This document shows, piece by piece, positions 53,097 to 63,894 of a stretch of DNA of 64,000 bases (the first letter of the stretch is position 1; each line of letters begins with the position of its first letter). This stretch comes from Brevundimonas subvibrioides ATCC 15264 (GTDB lineage Bacteria; Pseudomonadota; Alphaproteobacteria; Caulobacterales; Caulobacteraceae): the NCBI RefSeq assembly GCF_000144605.1, contig NC_014375.1:310001-374000 (forward strand), given 5' to 3'. Position numbers and translations under genes: made by a program. The notes below the pieces were generated by a model. The model was not told the DNA's origin, searched no databases, and was given only the letters and a program-made list of their open reading frames with translations.

Positions 53097-53597
53097 TCAC
53101 TGGCCGGCCAGAGCCCGCATCAGGTCCAGACGGATCATCCGGGCCAGTTCGGCGGCGGCGCGGTCCTCGCCGTCCTGCTGGGCCGCGATGGCCGCATAGG
53201 GCTGGTCCGCCGCGGCATAGGTGGTAGTGACGGTCTGGGTCCCGGTCAGAGGCGTCCCGCCCGACGCGGGGGTCAGGGTCCAGCCTCCGCGCACCGTCAG
53301 CTCATAGCGCGTGGCGGTATCGTCGATGCGGCGGCCCAGCGGACGCCGGCTCTGCTCGACCGTGGTTTCCAGACGATAGAGGGGCGCGGTGCCCCGATCC
53401 CATCCCAGGGCGTCCTCAAGCTGTTCGCGCAGGCGATAGCCCAGACGGTCGTCCTGGGTGGTCACCGCGATACGCGACAGCGATCCGGACGCTCCCGTGT
53501 CCCCGTACAGGGGCGTGAATCCACATCCCGCCAGAAGCACGGAGACGGACAGAACAGCCGAAGCCGTCCACGCGCCGCGATGGCCGGGCCGGCTCAT
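53097..53597 (-). CDS. lptE: LPS-assembly lipoprotein LptE
   Basis: The outer-membrane lipoprotein that plugs the LptD barrel for LPS export. 166 residues with a lipoprotein signal (lipobox LLAGC, Cys25), then GFTPLYGD, the usual opening of mature LptE in alphaproteobacteria. It overlaps the leuS stop by 4 bases and precedes holA, an order common in Proteobacteria. Confidence 0.9.
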   Translation of the reverse strand: MSRPGHRGAWTASAVLSVSVLLAGCGFTPLYGDTGASGSLSRIAVTTQDDRLGYRLREQLEDALGWDRGTAPLYRLETTVEQSRRPLGRRIDDTATRYELTVRGGWTLTPASGGTPLTGTQTVTTTYAAADQPYAAIAAQQDGEDRAAAELARMIRLDLMRALAGQ

Positions 53598-56197
53598 GCG
53601 GCGACCAGGTTGACGATGCGGTCCGGCACGACGATCACCTTGCGGATGGATTGACCCTGGCTCTCCAGATAGGCGCGAACGCCCGGATTGGCGAGCGCCT
53701 CGGCCTCGACGGCCGTGGGATCCGCGCCGCGCGGCATGGTGATCTCGCCTCGCCGCTTGCCGTTGATCTGGATAGGCAGGACGACTTCGTCATCGGCCGC
53801 CAGCGTCGGGTCGAACACGGGCCAGGGGGCATCCAGCACCATGCCGGTTTCGCCCAGACGGCTCCAGCCTTCCTCGGCCAGGTGGGGCGTGAAGGGGGCG
53901 ATCAGCCGGGCCAGGGCCGACAGGGCCTCGCGTCGCGCCGACCCGGAGGCCGCGTCGTGATCGCGCAGCGTGGCGACGAAGGCATAGAGTTTGGCGATGG
54001 CGGAGTTGAAGCGGAAGCCTTCGACCCCCTCGGACACGGCCTTGATGGCCTTGTGGGTTTCCTTGAGCAGGGCGGCGTCCTGCGCGGGATCGCCCGCCGC
54101 CGAACCGTCGAAGCCGTCGAACAGGGTCCAGACGCGCTGGACGAAACGGCTGGCCCCTTCCACCCCGCCGGGGGTCCACTGGACGTCGCGCTCGGGCGGG
54201 CTGTCGGACAGGACGAACAGGCGGCCGGCGTCGACGCCGTGCGAATCCAGGATTTCCTGGGGCGCGACGACGTTCTTCCTGGACTTGGACATCTTCTCGA
54301 TGTCGCCGATGACCAGGGTCTCGCCCGTGGACACCTGCCGGGCGCTGCGAACACCGGCGGTGTTCGTCAGATCGACGTCTGTCGGCTCGACCCAGGCGCC
54401 GTCGGCCCGGCGATAGGTCTCGTGGACCACCATCCCCTGTGTAAACAGGCCGGCGAACGGCTCCTTCACCGACAGCATGCCCGCGTCGGACAGGGCGCGG
54501 GTGATGAACCGGGCATAGAGCAGGTGCAGCACGGCGTGCTCGACCCCGCCGATATACTGGTCCACGGCCAGCCAGCGGTCGGCGGCGTCCTTGTTGATCG
54601 GCTCGGCCGCCGTCGGATCGGTGAAGCGGGCGAAATACCAGCTGGAATCCACGAAGGTATCCAGGGTGTCGGTCTCGCGCGTCGCATCGGCCCCGCACGA
54701 CGGGCAGGCCACATGTTTCCAGGTCGGGTGGCGGTCCAGCGGATTGCCGGGGACGTCGAAGGTCACGTCGTCGGGCAGGACGACGGGCAGCTGATCGGTG
54801 GGAACCTCGACCACGCCGCAGGCAGCGCAATGGACGATCGGGATGGGGCAGCCCCAGTAGCGCTGGCGGCTCACGCCCCAGTCGCGCAGGCGGTAGATGG
54901 TCGTGCCCTTGCCGTAGTCCGAGGCCTCCAGACGGGCGATGGCCTCCGCCTTCGCCTCTTCGACCGACAGGCCGTCGAGGAAGTCGGAGTTGAAGATCCG
55001 GCCCGGCCCGACATAGGCCTCGGTGCCGATCTCGACGTCTTCGGCCCCGTCCGGCCGGACCACGGGCACGACGGGCAGGTCGTATTTGCGGGCGAAATCC
55101 AGGTCGCGCTGGTCGTGGCCGGGGCAGCCGAAGATGGCGCCCGACCCATAGGTCGACAGGACGAAGTTCGCCGCCCAGACCGGCACAGAGCGGGCGGGGT
55201 CGAAGGGGTGGCGGACGCGGATTCCCAGGTCGATGCCCAGCTTCTCCGCCTTTTCGATATCGGCTTCGCTGGTTCCGGTCTGGGCGCAGGCCTTCACGAA
55301 GTCGGCGACGTCGGGACGGTTTTCGGCGATCGCCTTGGTCAGCGGGTGGTCGGGCGCCAGGGCCAGGAAGCTGGCTCCGAACAGGGTGTCGGGCCGGGTC
55401 GTATAGACCTCGATCGGATCGCGGGCATGATTGGGCTCGCCTTCGGGCGAGGCAGGCAGGAAGGCCGGGGCCTCGGCGAAGTCCCACCAGACAGTGGCGC
55501 CCCTGGACTTGCCGATCCAGTTTTCCTGCATCAGGCGGACCTTCTCGGGCCAGCGGTCCAGGGTCTTCAGCCCCTCGATCAGGTCGTCGGCATAGTCGGT
55601 GATCCGCAGGAACCACTGGTTCAGCTTGCGCTTCTCGACCAGGGCCCCGGAGCGCCAGCCGCGTCCGTCGATCACCTGTTCGTTGGCCAGGACGGTGTTG
55701 TCGACCGGGTCCCAGTTGACCGTGCCGTCCTTGCGATAGACCAGGCCACGCCGGTACAGCTCCAGGAACCAGGCCTGCTGCTTGCCATAGTATTCGGGGT
55801 CGCAGGTTGCGAACTCCCGGCTCCAGTCCAGCGACAGACCCAGCAGTTTCAGCTGCGCGCGCATCTGGGCGATGTTGTCGTAGGTCCAGCCCTTGGGATG
55901 GATGCCCCGTTCCATGGCGGCGTTCTCGGCCGGCATGCCGAAGGCGTCCCAGCCCATGGGATGCAGGACGTCGTATCCCTGGGCGCGCTTGTGACGGGCG
56001 ACCACGTCGCCCATCACATAGTTCCGGGCGTGCCCCATGTGGATGTTCCCTGAAGGATAGGGAAACATTTCAAGGACATAGTACTTTGGCCGACCGGTAT
56101 CCCGGGTGACGAAGGCGTTCGCCTCCGTCCAGCGGGCCTGCTGGCGAGGTTCGGCGGTCTTGGGGTCGTAGCGGGTCGGAGAGGCGGACACGAGCAA
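53594..56197 (-). CDS. leuS: Leucyl-tRNA synthetase
   Basis: Charges tRNA-Leu; a class I synthetase of 867 residues. HIGH motif [12 protein letters not shown] near residue 55, an editing domain in the middle, the zinc-knuckle-like CPSCGAD, and KMSKS motif MSKSRKNVV. The start [17 protein letters not shown] fits the family. It heads the leuS-lptE-holA operon. Confidence 0.97.
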   Translation of the reverse strand: MLVSASPTRYDPKTAEPRQQARWTEANAFVTRDTGRPKYYVLEMFPYPSGNIHMGHARNYVMGDVVARHKRAQGYDVLHPMGWDAFGMPAENAAMERGIHPKGWTYDNIAQMRAQLKLLGLSLDWSREFATCDPEYYGKQQAWFLELYRRGLVYRKDGTVNWDPVDNTVLANEQVIDGRGWRSGALVEKRKLNQWFLRITDYADDLIEGLKTLDRWPEKVRLMQENWIGKSRGATVWWDFAEAPAFLPASPEGEPNHARDPIEVYTTRPDTLFGASFLALAPDHPLTKAIAENRPDVADFVKACAQTGTSEADIEKAEKLGIDLGIRVRHPFDPARSVPVWAANFVLSTYGSGAIFGCPGHDQRDLDFARKYDLPVVPVVRPDGAEDVEIGTEAYVGPGRIFNSDFLDGLSVEEAKAEAIARLEASDYGKGTTIYRLRDWGVSRQRYWGCPIPIVHCAACGVVEVPTDQLPVVLPDDVTFDVPGNPLDRHPTWKHVACPSCGADATRETDTLDTFVDSSWYFARFTDPTAAEPINKDAADRWLAVDQYIGGVEHAVLHLLYARFITRALSDAGMLSVKEPFAGLFTQGMVVHETYRRADGAWVEPTDVDLTNTAGVRSARQVSTGETLVIGDIEKMSKSRKNVVAPQEILDSHGVDAGRLFVLSDSPPERDVQWTPGGVEGASRFVQRVWTLFDGFDGSAAGDPAQDAALLKETHKAIKAVSEGVEGFRFNSAIAKLYAFVATLRDHDAASGSARREALSALARLIAPFTPHLAEEGWSRLGETGMVLDAPWPVFDPTLAADDEVVLPIQINGKRRGEITMPRGADPTAVEAEALANPGVRAYLESQGQSIRKVIVVPDRIVNLVAA

Positions 56198-56209
56198 TCC
56201 TTCAAGGCG

Positions 56210-56376
56210 TCTCCTCCCCGTTCGACGCTTGGAGAATGGGGAGGTGGATCCGTAGCGAAGCGGAGGAGACGGAGGGGTTCTTGAAGCGGACTCGGTCGCG
56301 GGGCGTCAAGAGCCCCTCCACCACCCGCCAAGGGGCGGGCGGTTCCCCTCCCCATCGCTTCGCGACAGGGAGGAGA
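56210..56376. repeat. Imperfect inverted repeat (dispersed-repeat type) upstream of leuS
   Basis: The 167-bp element between leuS and the DUF3576 gene pairs end to end: TCTCCTCCC (56210-56218) with GGGAGGAGA (56368-56376), then GGGGAGG with CCTCCCC, and GAGGGGTTCTTGA with TCAAGAGCCCCTC. Its right arm closely matches the hairpin after rho (44835-44863), so it belongs to a family with at least two members in the window. No coding content is supported. Confidence 0.72.
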
Positions 56377-56386
56377 CGCGAAGCGA

Positions 56387-56839
56387 TCAGCCCGCGTTGG
56401 ACAGGTTCAGCTGGCGCGCCTTGGTCAGGATCGCGTTTTCCAGGTCGGCTTCGGTCTGGGCGGCCACCGGCGCGCTGGTCCAGGCCCCGGCGGCGTCCTT
56501 GACTTCCTTCGTCACGGTGACGTTCAGGGCGTCGGCGCGCAGACGGGTGTCGAGGATGAAGACGGTGGCCTTGAACCGCTCGTTCGGGGTCTGGGGATTG
56601 ACGTACCAGTCGTAGTTGACGACGCCGCCCCACGGGTCGGCCGTCAGCAGGGGCATGAAGCCGAGGGTGTCGAGGGTGGCGCGCCACAGGTAGCCGTTGA
56701 CGCCGATCCCCTGCTGGGCATTGGCCCGGGGGGCCGGACGGTCGCCGACGAAGGGCAGGCTGCCGCAACCCGCCAGAACCAGACCGCCGAGGGCCAGGGC
56801 GGTAACCGCAACCACCGTCTTGCCGCGAACAAACGCCAT
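56387..56839 (-). CDS. DUF3576 lipoprotein
   Basis: A 150-residue outer-envelope lipoprotein: signal ending LVLAGC with Cys25, then a soluble domain (GVNGYLWRATLDTLGFMPLLTADP, VNYDWY, RFKATVFILD). This matches DUF3576, a family of unknown function that also sits next to leuS in Caulobacter. I start at ATG 56839, which has GGAG 9 bases upstream; ATG 56854 would add five residues with no good ribosome site, and the frame to 56887 is not conserved. Confidence 0.86.
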   Translation of the reverse strand: MAFVRGKTVVAVTALALGGLVLAGCGSLPFVGDRPAPRANAQQGIGVNGYLWRATLDTLGFMPLLTADPWGGVVNYDWYVNPQTPNERFKATVFILDTRLRADALNVTVTKEVKDAAGAWTSAPVAAQTEADLENAILTKARQLNLSNAG

Positions 56840-57210
56840 TCGTCTTGTCTCCATCCCAGGATCGACCCATGGCCCCTCCGGGCTCACAGGCGCGTCGACG
56901 GCCCCGTTTCAGGGCGCGCGGCGAAGCGAGGCTCTATAACACGCTGAAAAGGGGCGATGACAAGGCAATGGCGTCGAGGAGGCCCAGACCGCGTCCGGCA
57001 CCGTACGCTCGCCGCGCGGGCGAACGCCTTGTGGACGCATTCCCGTGACGCTTGCGCCACAGGCCACCCCCAGAGTCGCAGGAACCGGGTCCGTTCGACC
57101 GGGTTCCGTTGACCGGGCGGACCACCGGTGTCTAATCGGAGCGTTCACGGCAAAAATGCCGGTTCAGGAAACAGGATCCGGCGACGAAACGCCGGATCGA
57201 AGGGTTGGAA
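56840..57210. other. Divergent intergenic region with hairpin before ntrZ
   Basis: 371 bases between the divergent DUF3576 and ntrZ genes, so promoters for both should lie here. The clearest structure is a perfect hairpin at 57175-57198 (GATCCGGCG with CGCCGGATC, loop ACGAAA) ending directly before the ntrZ ribosome site. No other gene was found. Confidence 0.55.
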
Positions 57211-57606
57211 ATGCGGCTGCGTGTCGTCATCGCCGGGGTTATCGCGCTCGCCGCCGTTTCGGGCCTGGCGAGCGAAGCGTCTGCGCAATCGCGTTCGCGC
57301 GCGCCCGCCGTCAGCCTGTCGGAAGCCAGTGCCGCCCGTAACAGCGTCGCGCCGGCCGCGCCGCGTCGGGGTCTCCGCTGGAACTCGAACGGCCGCTGGG
57401 GTCTGGATTTCAACCTGAACCAGCCCGTCGGGCGTGAAACCCGTTGGGGCGATGTGGAGGCGGGGGCCTACTACCGCCTGTCGCCGTCCGTGCGCGTCGG
57501 CGCAGCCGCCGGTCTGGCACCCGCCGAACAGGATCCCGCCCGTGCGCCGGAAACCGATCGTCGCGCCCAGCCGCGGGTCCGGCTCGAGACGCTGTTCCGC
57601 TTCTAG
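57211..57606 (+). CDS. ntrZ: NtrZ family periplasmic regulatory protein
   Basis: A 131-residue periplasmic protein: signal peptide about 1-26 ending ASAQS, a Ser/Ala-rich linker, then the compact domain NGRWGLDFNLNQPVGR..WGDVEAGAYYRLSPSVRVG. This fits NtrZ, which in Caulobacter restrains the NtrY kinase from the periplasm, and the position a few genes from leuS agrees. It ends in Phe (LFRF), reminiscent of barrel strands, but is too short to be a porin. ATG 57211 is preferred; TTG 57205 is in frame. The stop converges with thiE-like. Confidence 0.8.
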   Translation: MRLRVVIAGVIALAAVSGLASEASAQSRSRAPAVSLSEASAARNSVAPAAPRRGLRWNSNGRWGLDFNLNQPVGRETRWGDVEAGAYYRLSPSVRVGAAAGLAPAEQDPARAPETDRRAQPRVRLETLFRF

Positions 57607-58253
57607 TCCGCGAAGGCGTCGGCGATCCCGGAAACGGCCGCCACGCCCGCTGCCCCCGTATCCAGCAGCTCCGCCACATTGCCGGCCGTCACGCCGCCGA
57701 GCGCGATGACGGTCCGCACCCTCGCCGCCTGTGACAGGGCTTCGAGCCCGAGCGCGGCCCTGGCCGACGACGCGCCGCCCGCCGGATAGATCGGGGACAG
57801 GACCACGGCGTCCAGATCGCGGGCCGTCCGCGCGGCCTCGACCGAATGGACCGCACCGGTCAGGATCCAGTCGGGCCGACGGCCGGACAGGGCATAGGCG
57901 GCCGACAGGGCCCGCTCGGGCAGGTGCAGTCCGTCCGCCCCCACGGCCTCGGCCAGGGCGCCGTCCATGCCGATCAGGAGCGAGATCCCCCGCGCGGCCG
58001 TTATCGCCCGGAGCCGATCCGCAGTGTCTCGCGCGTCGGCCGCGCCGAATGCCCGATAGACGATCCCCGAGCCCTGCGGCATCCGCGCGGCGGTCTCCCA
58101 CGGTCGCGGTGTCCGGACGGGGTCGGTGAAGAACAGCAGCGGCGGCACCCGCGACGGGGCGCCCCCCCTGACAGCCGCAGCGGCACGGGCTAAGGCCTGC
58201 GCATTGGCCCACAGTCGGGCCGCGGCCTCTCCCATCATCACCGGTTCGCTCAT
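57603..58253 (-). CDS. thiE: Thiamine phosphate synthase family protein
   Basis: A 216-residue TIM-barrel protein of the ThiE/TenI family. The pattern DGLHLPERALSA, the VLSPIYP strand and ALGGVTAGNVAELL match the phosphate and pyrimidine sites of thiamine phosphate synthase, which joins HMP-PP and thiazole phosphate; TenI-type aromatase is the alternative. ATG 58253 has GAGG 5 bases upstream. Its CATG also contains the start of the divergent yggS gene, leaving no bases between the two. Confidence 0.8.
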   Translation of the reverse strand: MSEPVMMGEAAARLWANAQALARAAAAVRGGAPSRVPPLLFFTDPVRTPRPWETAARMPQGSGIVYRAFGAADARDTADRLRAITAARGISLLIGMDGALAEAVGADGLHLPERALSAAYALSGRRPDWILTGAVHSVEAARTARDLDAVVLSPIYPAGGASSARAALGLEALSQAARVRTVIALGGVTAGNVAELLDTGAAGVAAVSGIADAFAD

Positions 58254-58977
58254 GTCCGCCTCTATGCCCGCTTCCGCCTCCGCGTCCAGCGACCTGGACT
58301 TCGCCGGGCGGCTGGCTGTGGTCCGGTCGCGGATCCTGGGCGCGGCGAAGGCGGCAGGCCGCGATCCAGCCTCGGTCACCCTGACCGCCGTCTCCAAGAC
58401 GCAGCCGCCGGAGGCCATCGACGCGGCCCTGTCGGCCGGGCTCCGGGTGTTCGGCGAGAACCGGGTGCAGGAGGCGCAGGGACGCTGGCTGGACCGGCGC
58501 GCCGGCCTTCCCGATCTGGAACTGCGGTTGATCGGGCCGCTGCAGTCCAACAAGGCCGAGGACGCCGTGGCCCTGTTCGACGTCATCGAGACGCTGGACC
58601 GCGAAAAGCTGGTCGGTGCCCTGGCCTCGGCCGCGGCCAAGGTCGGACGGTCGCCGCGCCTTCTGGTCCAGGTCAATACCGGCGAGGAACCCCAGAAAGC
58701 CGGGGTGGCCCCCCGCGACGCCGACGCCTTGATCGCCCTGGCGCGGGCGCAGGGTCTGACCGTCGAGGGACTGATGGCCATCCCCCCGGCCGACGAGGAG
58801 CCGATCCTGCATTTCGCCCTGCTGGCCCGGATCGCCGAGCGGAACGGGCTGGGCGTCCTGTCGATGGGGATGAGCGGGGATTACGAGGCCGCGATCCGGC
58901 TGGGGTCGACCCATGTGCGGGTCGGATCGGCGCTGTTCGGGGAACGAAACCCCATCCCTGCGCCCTCTAGTCTCTGA
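58252..58977 (+). CDS. YggS family PLP homeostasis protein
   Basis: A 241-residue TIM-barrel protein that carries PLP on the Lys in TAVSKTQPPEAI and buffers PLP and amino-acid pools. GENRVQEAQ, LIGPLQSNKAED, VNTGEEPQKAG and the C-terminal GMSGDYEAAIRLGSTHVRVGSALFG are diagnostic. ATG 58252 overlaps the divergent thiE-like start within one CATG; ATG 58264 is four codons later and equally possible. Neither has a Shine-Dalgarno, so leaderless initiation is likely. Confidence 0.93.
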   Translation: MSASMPASASASSDLDFAGRLAVVRSRILGAAKAAGRDPASVTLTAVSKTQPPEAIDAALSAGLRVFGENRVQEAQGRWLDRRAGLPDLELRLIGPLQSNKAEDAVALFDVIETLDREKLVGALASAAAKVGRSPRLLVQVNTGEEPQKAGVAPRDADALIALARAQGLTVEGLMAIPPADEEPILHFALLARIAERNGLGVLSMGMSGDYEAAIRLGSTHVRVGSALFGERNPIPAPSSL

Positions 58978-59037
58978 TTCTGGACCAATTTCCGGCACCG
59001 CCTTGGCGTTTGCCTCAAGCCTCGCCATTCTAGACAG

Positions 59038-59724
59038 ATGCCCACAGCCAAGACCCTGCTCATCATCGACGACGACGACGACCTTCGCGAGGCCCTGGCG
59101 GAACAGCTGGCGCTGCACGAGGAGTTCAAGACCGTCCAGGCCTCGACCGCCACCGAAGGCGTGCGCCTGGGTCGCGAAATCCGCGCCGATCTGATCCTGC
59201 TGGACGTGGATCTGCCCGACATGGACGGGCGCGAGGCCTGTCGCCTGCTGCGCAAGGACGGCGTCTCCACCCCCGTCATCATGCTGACGGCCCAAGACTC
59301 GGATGCCGACACGGTGCTGGGCCTGGATTCGGGGGCCAATGACTATGTCACCAAGCCCTTCCGCTTCGCCGTCCTGCTGGCCCGGATCCGCGCCCATCTG
59401 CGCAGCCACGAACAGTCCGAGGACGCGGTCTTCCAGATCGGGCCCTATGAGTTTCGACCGGCGGGCAAGGTCCTGCTGGACGCCAAGGGCAAGAAGGTTC
59501 GCCTGACCGAGAAAGAGACCAATATCCTCAAATACCTCTATCGCTCGGGCACCAAGGCGGTGTCGCGCGAGGAGCTGCTGACCGAGGTCTGGGGCTACAA
59601 CGCCGGGGTCACGACCCACACGCTGGAGACCCACATCTATCGCCTGCGCCAGAAGATCGAGCCGGAGCCGGGTCAGGCGCGGCTGTTGCTGACGGACGCG
59701 GGCGGCTACCGGCTTCAGCCGTAA
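59038..59724 (+). CDS. cenR: OmpR-family response regulator, CenR-like
   Basis: A 228-residue DNA-binding response regulator. Receiver: acidic pocket in IDDDDD, phospho-acceptor Asp56 (LLDVDLPD), switch Thr in MLTAQD and Lys in DYVTKPF. The winged helix (TEKETNILKYLYRSG, recognition helix HTLETHIYRLRQKIE) is at the C-terminus. Position near ntrZ and leuS agrees with Caulobacter cenR, an essential regulator of cell-envelope integrity; its kinase CenK is not in the window. Start ATG 59038. Confidence 0.83.
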   Translation: MPTAKTLLIIDDDDDLREALAEQLALHEEFKTVQASTATEGVRLGREIRADLILLDVDLPDMDGREACRLLRKDGVSTPVIMLTAQDSDADTVLGLDSGANDYVTKPFRFAVLLARIRAHLRSHEQSEDAVFQIGPYEFRPAGKVLLDAKGKKVRLTEKETNILKYLYRSGTKAVSREELLTEVWGYNAGVTTHTLETHIYRLRQKIEPEPGQARLLLTDAGGYRLQP

Positions 59725-59781
59725 CACCGTGCGACCCCTCCGACACTGGACGGACCGGCCGGACGGGACGACAAGACGGCC

Positions 59782-61035
59782 ATGAGCGGACCCCATACGC
59801 ACGACGTCATCATCGCAGGCGCGGGACTGGCCGGGGCGACCTTCGCCCTGGCGGCGGCCCAGGGCGGGCTGAAGGTCGCGCTGATCGATCCCCAGCCGTT
59901 CCCGGCCCAGCTGGCCCCCACCTTCGACGGGCGCTCCACGGCGATCGCCTGGTCCACCTTCCGGATGCTGGACGTGCTGGGGCTCGGCGAGCGGCTCCGG
60001 CCTCACGCCTGCCGGATGGACCACATCCTCGTCACCGACGGGCGCAGGCCGGGCGCGGCGTCGAAAGCCGCCTCGCCCGCCTTCCTGCGCTTCGACGCCG
60101 AGGAGGTCGGGGATGAGACGGGCGGCGAACCCCTCGGATACATGGTCGAGAACCGCCGCATCCGCGCGGCGCTCGCCGAACTGCTGTCGGGGTCGGACAT
60201 CGAGCTGATGGCTCCGGCCTCGGTGGTGGCCGTCGAGGCCTCGCCGTCGAAGGCCACGGTGACCCTCGTCGACGGCACGGTCCTGACGGCGCCGCTGGTG
60301 ATCGGGGCCGAGGGGCGGGGATCGCTGGTGCGCGCGTCGGCCGGGATCGAGACGGTCGGCTGGCCCTATGGCCAGTCGGGGGTCGTCGCGACCGTCCGGC
60401 TGGACCACGACCATGGCAATGTCGCCCACGAATACTTCCTGCCGCAAGGCCCTTTCGCCATCCTGCCGCTGACGGACCGGAGGGCCAGCCTGGTCTGGAC
60501 CGAGACGACGCGCGCGGCCGAGGCCCTGCGCGACGCGTCGGACGAGGCCTTCCAGTCGCACCTGATGCGCCGCTTCGGCGATTTTCTGGGAACGGCGACG
60601 CCCGAGGGCCCGCGGTTCGTCTATCCGCTGGCGCTGGAGCTGGCCACGCGCCTGACCGGGCCGAGGGTCGCCCTGATCGGGGATGCGGCCCACGGGGTGC
60701 ACCCGGTGGCGGGCCAGGGGCTGAACATGGGGCTGAAGGACGCCGCGGCCCTGGCCCAGGTCATGATCGAGGCCATGCGGCTGGGCGAGGACATCGGTTC
60801 GGAGACGGTGCTGGACCGCTATGCCCGCTGGCGGCGGTTCGACATCATGGCTTTGGCGGCGGGCTTCGACGCCTTCGTGCGACTGTTCTCGAACGACGTC
60901 GCGCCGGTCCGGCTGGCGCGCGATCTGGGCATGGCGGCGGTCAACCGGATCGCTCCCCTGCGTCGGGCCTTCATGGGGGAGGCCGGCGGCGCCACCGGGG
61001 ACCTGCCGCGGCTGCTGCGAGGCGAGCCGGTCTAG
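59782..61035 (+). CDS. UbiH/UbiF/COQ6 family FAD-dependent hydroxylase
   Basis: A 417-residue flavin monooxygenase that probably hydroxylates the ubiquinone ring at the membrane. FAD motif IAGAGLAGATFALA at residues 11-24, and the second FAD signature GDAAHGVHPVAGQGLNMGLKDAAAL. Which ring position is modified (UbiH, UbiF, UbiI, UbiL or UbiM type) cannot be told here. It follows cenR by 57 bases and converges with the small secreted protein gene. Confidence 0.87.
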   Translation: MSGPHTHDVIIAGAGLAGATFALAAAQGGLKVALIDPQPFPAQLAPTFDGRSTAIAWSTFRMLDVLGLGERLRPHACRMDHILVTDGRRPGAASKAASPAFLRFDAEEVGDETGGEPLGYMVENRRIRAALAELLSGSDIELMAPASVVAVEASPSKATVTLVDGTVLTAPLVIGAEGRGSLVRASAGIETVGWPYGQSGVVATVRLDHDHGNVAHEYFLPQGPFAILPLTDRRASLVWTETTRAAEALRDASDEAFQSHLMRRFGDFLGTATPEGPRFVYPLALELATRLTGPRVALIGDAAHGVHPVAGQGLNMGLKDAAALAQVMIEAMRLGEDIGSETVLDRYARWRRFDIMALAAGFDAFVRLFSNDVAPVRLARDLGMAAVNRIAPLRRAFMGEAGGATGDLPRLLRGEPV

Positions 61036-61080
61036 CCGGGTGCCATCGCTCGCGACGCCGTCTCCGGCGGCTCGAGCGCG

Positions 61081-61503
61081 TCAGCGCGTGAAATAGTAGT
61101 CGGCCACCTGGCAGACGTTGATGCCGTTCCGTCGCAGGGCCTCGCCATTGTCGAACTCGGCCCGGAAATCATAGCGGCAGGCCCCCGAGCCGTTATCCGC
61201 CGTCACGACCATGCTGTCGCCGGGCGCCAGGGTGCCGGAGCCCAGCAGGTCTGTGCCCCAGTCGTCCGTGCCGGCGCTGGCGGCGTAGAAATAGGTCATC
61301 GTCCAGCCGGTCTGGTTGTGGACCCGGATGTCGCGATTGTAGCTGTCCTGAGACTGCGTCATGACGGGGCGGGCCAGGGTCCGCGACACACGCTCGGCAC
61401 CGGCGCTGGCGTCGGCCGTCATGCCAAGCGCAAGGAGCGCGCCCGTCAGCAGGGTGGCCATCAGGTTCGCCCTTCGCGTCGCTGACGGTGATGTCTGGGG
61501 CAT
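61081..61503 (-). CDS. Small secreted protein of unknown function
   Basis: A 140-residue protein with a signal peptide (LLTGALLALGMTADASA). The mature part is hydrophilic and aromatic-rich: VHNQTGWTMTYFYASA-like start, DDWGTDLLGSGTLAPGDS, and two cysteines (GACRYDF and NVCQVADYYF) that could form a disulfide. The spacing looks like a small beta-sandwich. I recognise the general WG.DLLG pattern from other uncharacterised proteobacterial secreted proteins but know no function. No neighbour suggests one. Confidence 0.72.
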   Translation of the reverse strand: MPQTSPSATRRANLMATLLTGALLALGMTADASAGAERVSRTLARPVMTQSQDSYNRDIRVHNQTGWTMTYFYAASAGTDDWGTDLLGSGTLAPGDSMVVTADNGSGACRYDFRAEFDNGEALRRNGINVCQVADYYFTR

Positions 61504-61830
61504 GAGGGCGTCCTGAACGTCGATCGACGGGACGTTGAGCCCACGATCGGTCGCAATGTGCCGATCCTGCGAGCCGATTGCACCTGATACGACCTGACTC
61601 CGCGATCACATCTGGATGATTCGCATCAAGCCCTTGCGGGGCATGGCGACTTTCCCATATCCCGACCAGCCCGAGAGACCCTGCTCATCGTGAGGTTTCG
61701 CGGGACGAGAACCCAACCTGCCGTGCGCGCCCTCAGCGAACGCGGCGCAAACAAAACGGGGGCGGTCACGCGCGGCGCTTGGCTCTAAAAGGCCGCCGCA
61801 TCGCCCGCCAGACGGAGAGACATAAGGCTC
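61504..61830. other. Divergent upstream region of dnaK
   Basis: 327 bases between the secreted-protein gene and dnaK, whose starts diverge. It contains a heat-shock-type promoter for dnaK at 61633-61660 and no gene that I can support. Confidence 0.6.
61633..61660 (+). promoter_or_regulatory. Sigma-32 heat-shock promoter of dnaK
   Basis: CTTGCGG, a 14-base spacer and CCCATAT match the RpoH consensus (CTTGAAA / CCCCATNT). It lies about 170 bases upstream of dnaK, giving a long untranslated leader. Confidence 0.68.
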
Positions 61831-63732
<1,902 letters not shown>

Positions 63733-63739
63733 ACGCTAT

Positions 63740-63768
63740 GGTCCCTCCCCGTCATGCGGGGAGGGACC
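63740..63768 (+). terminator. Hairpin between dnaK and dnaJ
   Basis: A perfect 11-bp stem, GGTCCCTCCCC with GGGGAGGGACC, loop of 7, starting 7 bases after the dnaK stop. No strong T run follows, so it may attenuate rather than end transcription into dnaJ or protect the dnaK mRNA end. Confidence 0.7.
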
Positions 63769-63894
63769 GTGGCTTTCATGAAACTTGCATCGCCGAACCC
63801 GCCACCCATGTCTGTCATGGGTCGCCATTCCGCTTGCGCCTCCTGAAAAGAGACGTGATCGGAATGTCGGGGGTTGGCTTGAGGACATCTGCGC

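Noticed and set aside
57145..60702. An 1185-codon minus-strand frame across ntrZ, yggS, cenR and ubiH
   Set aside because: It covers four well-supported genes in other frames and shows no protein motif.
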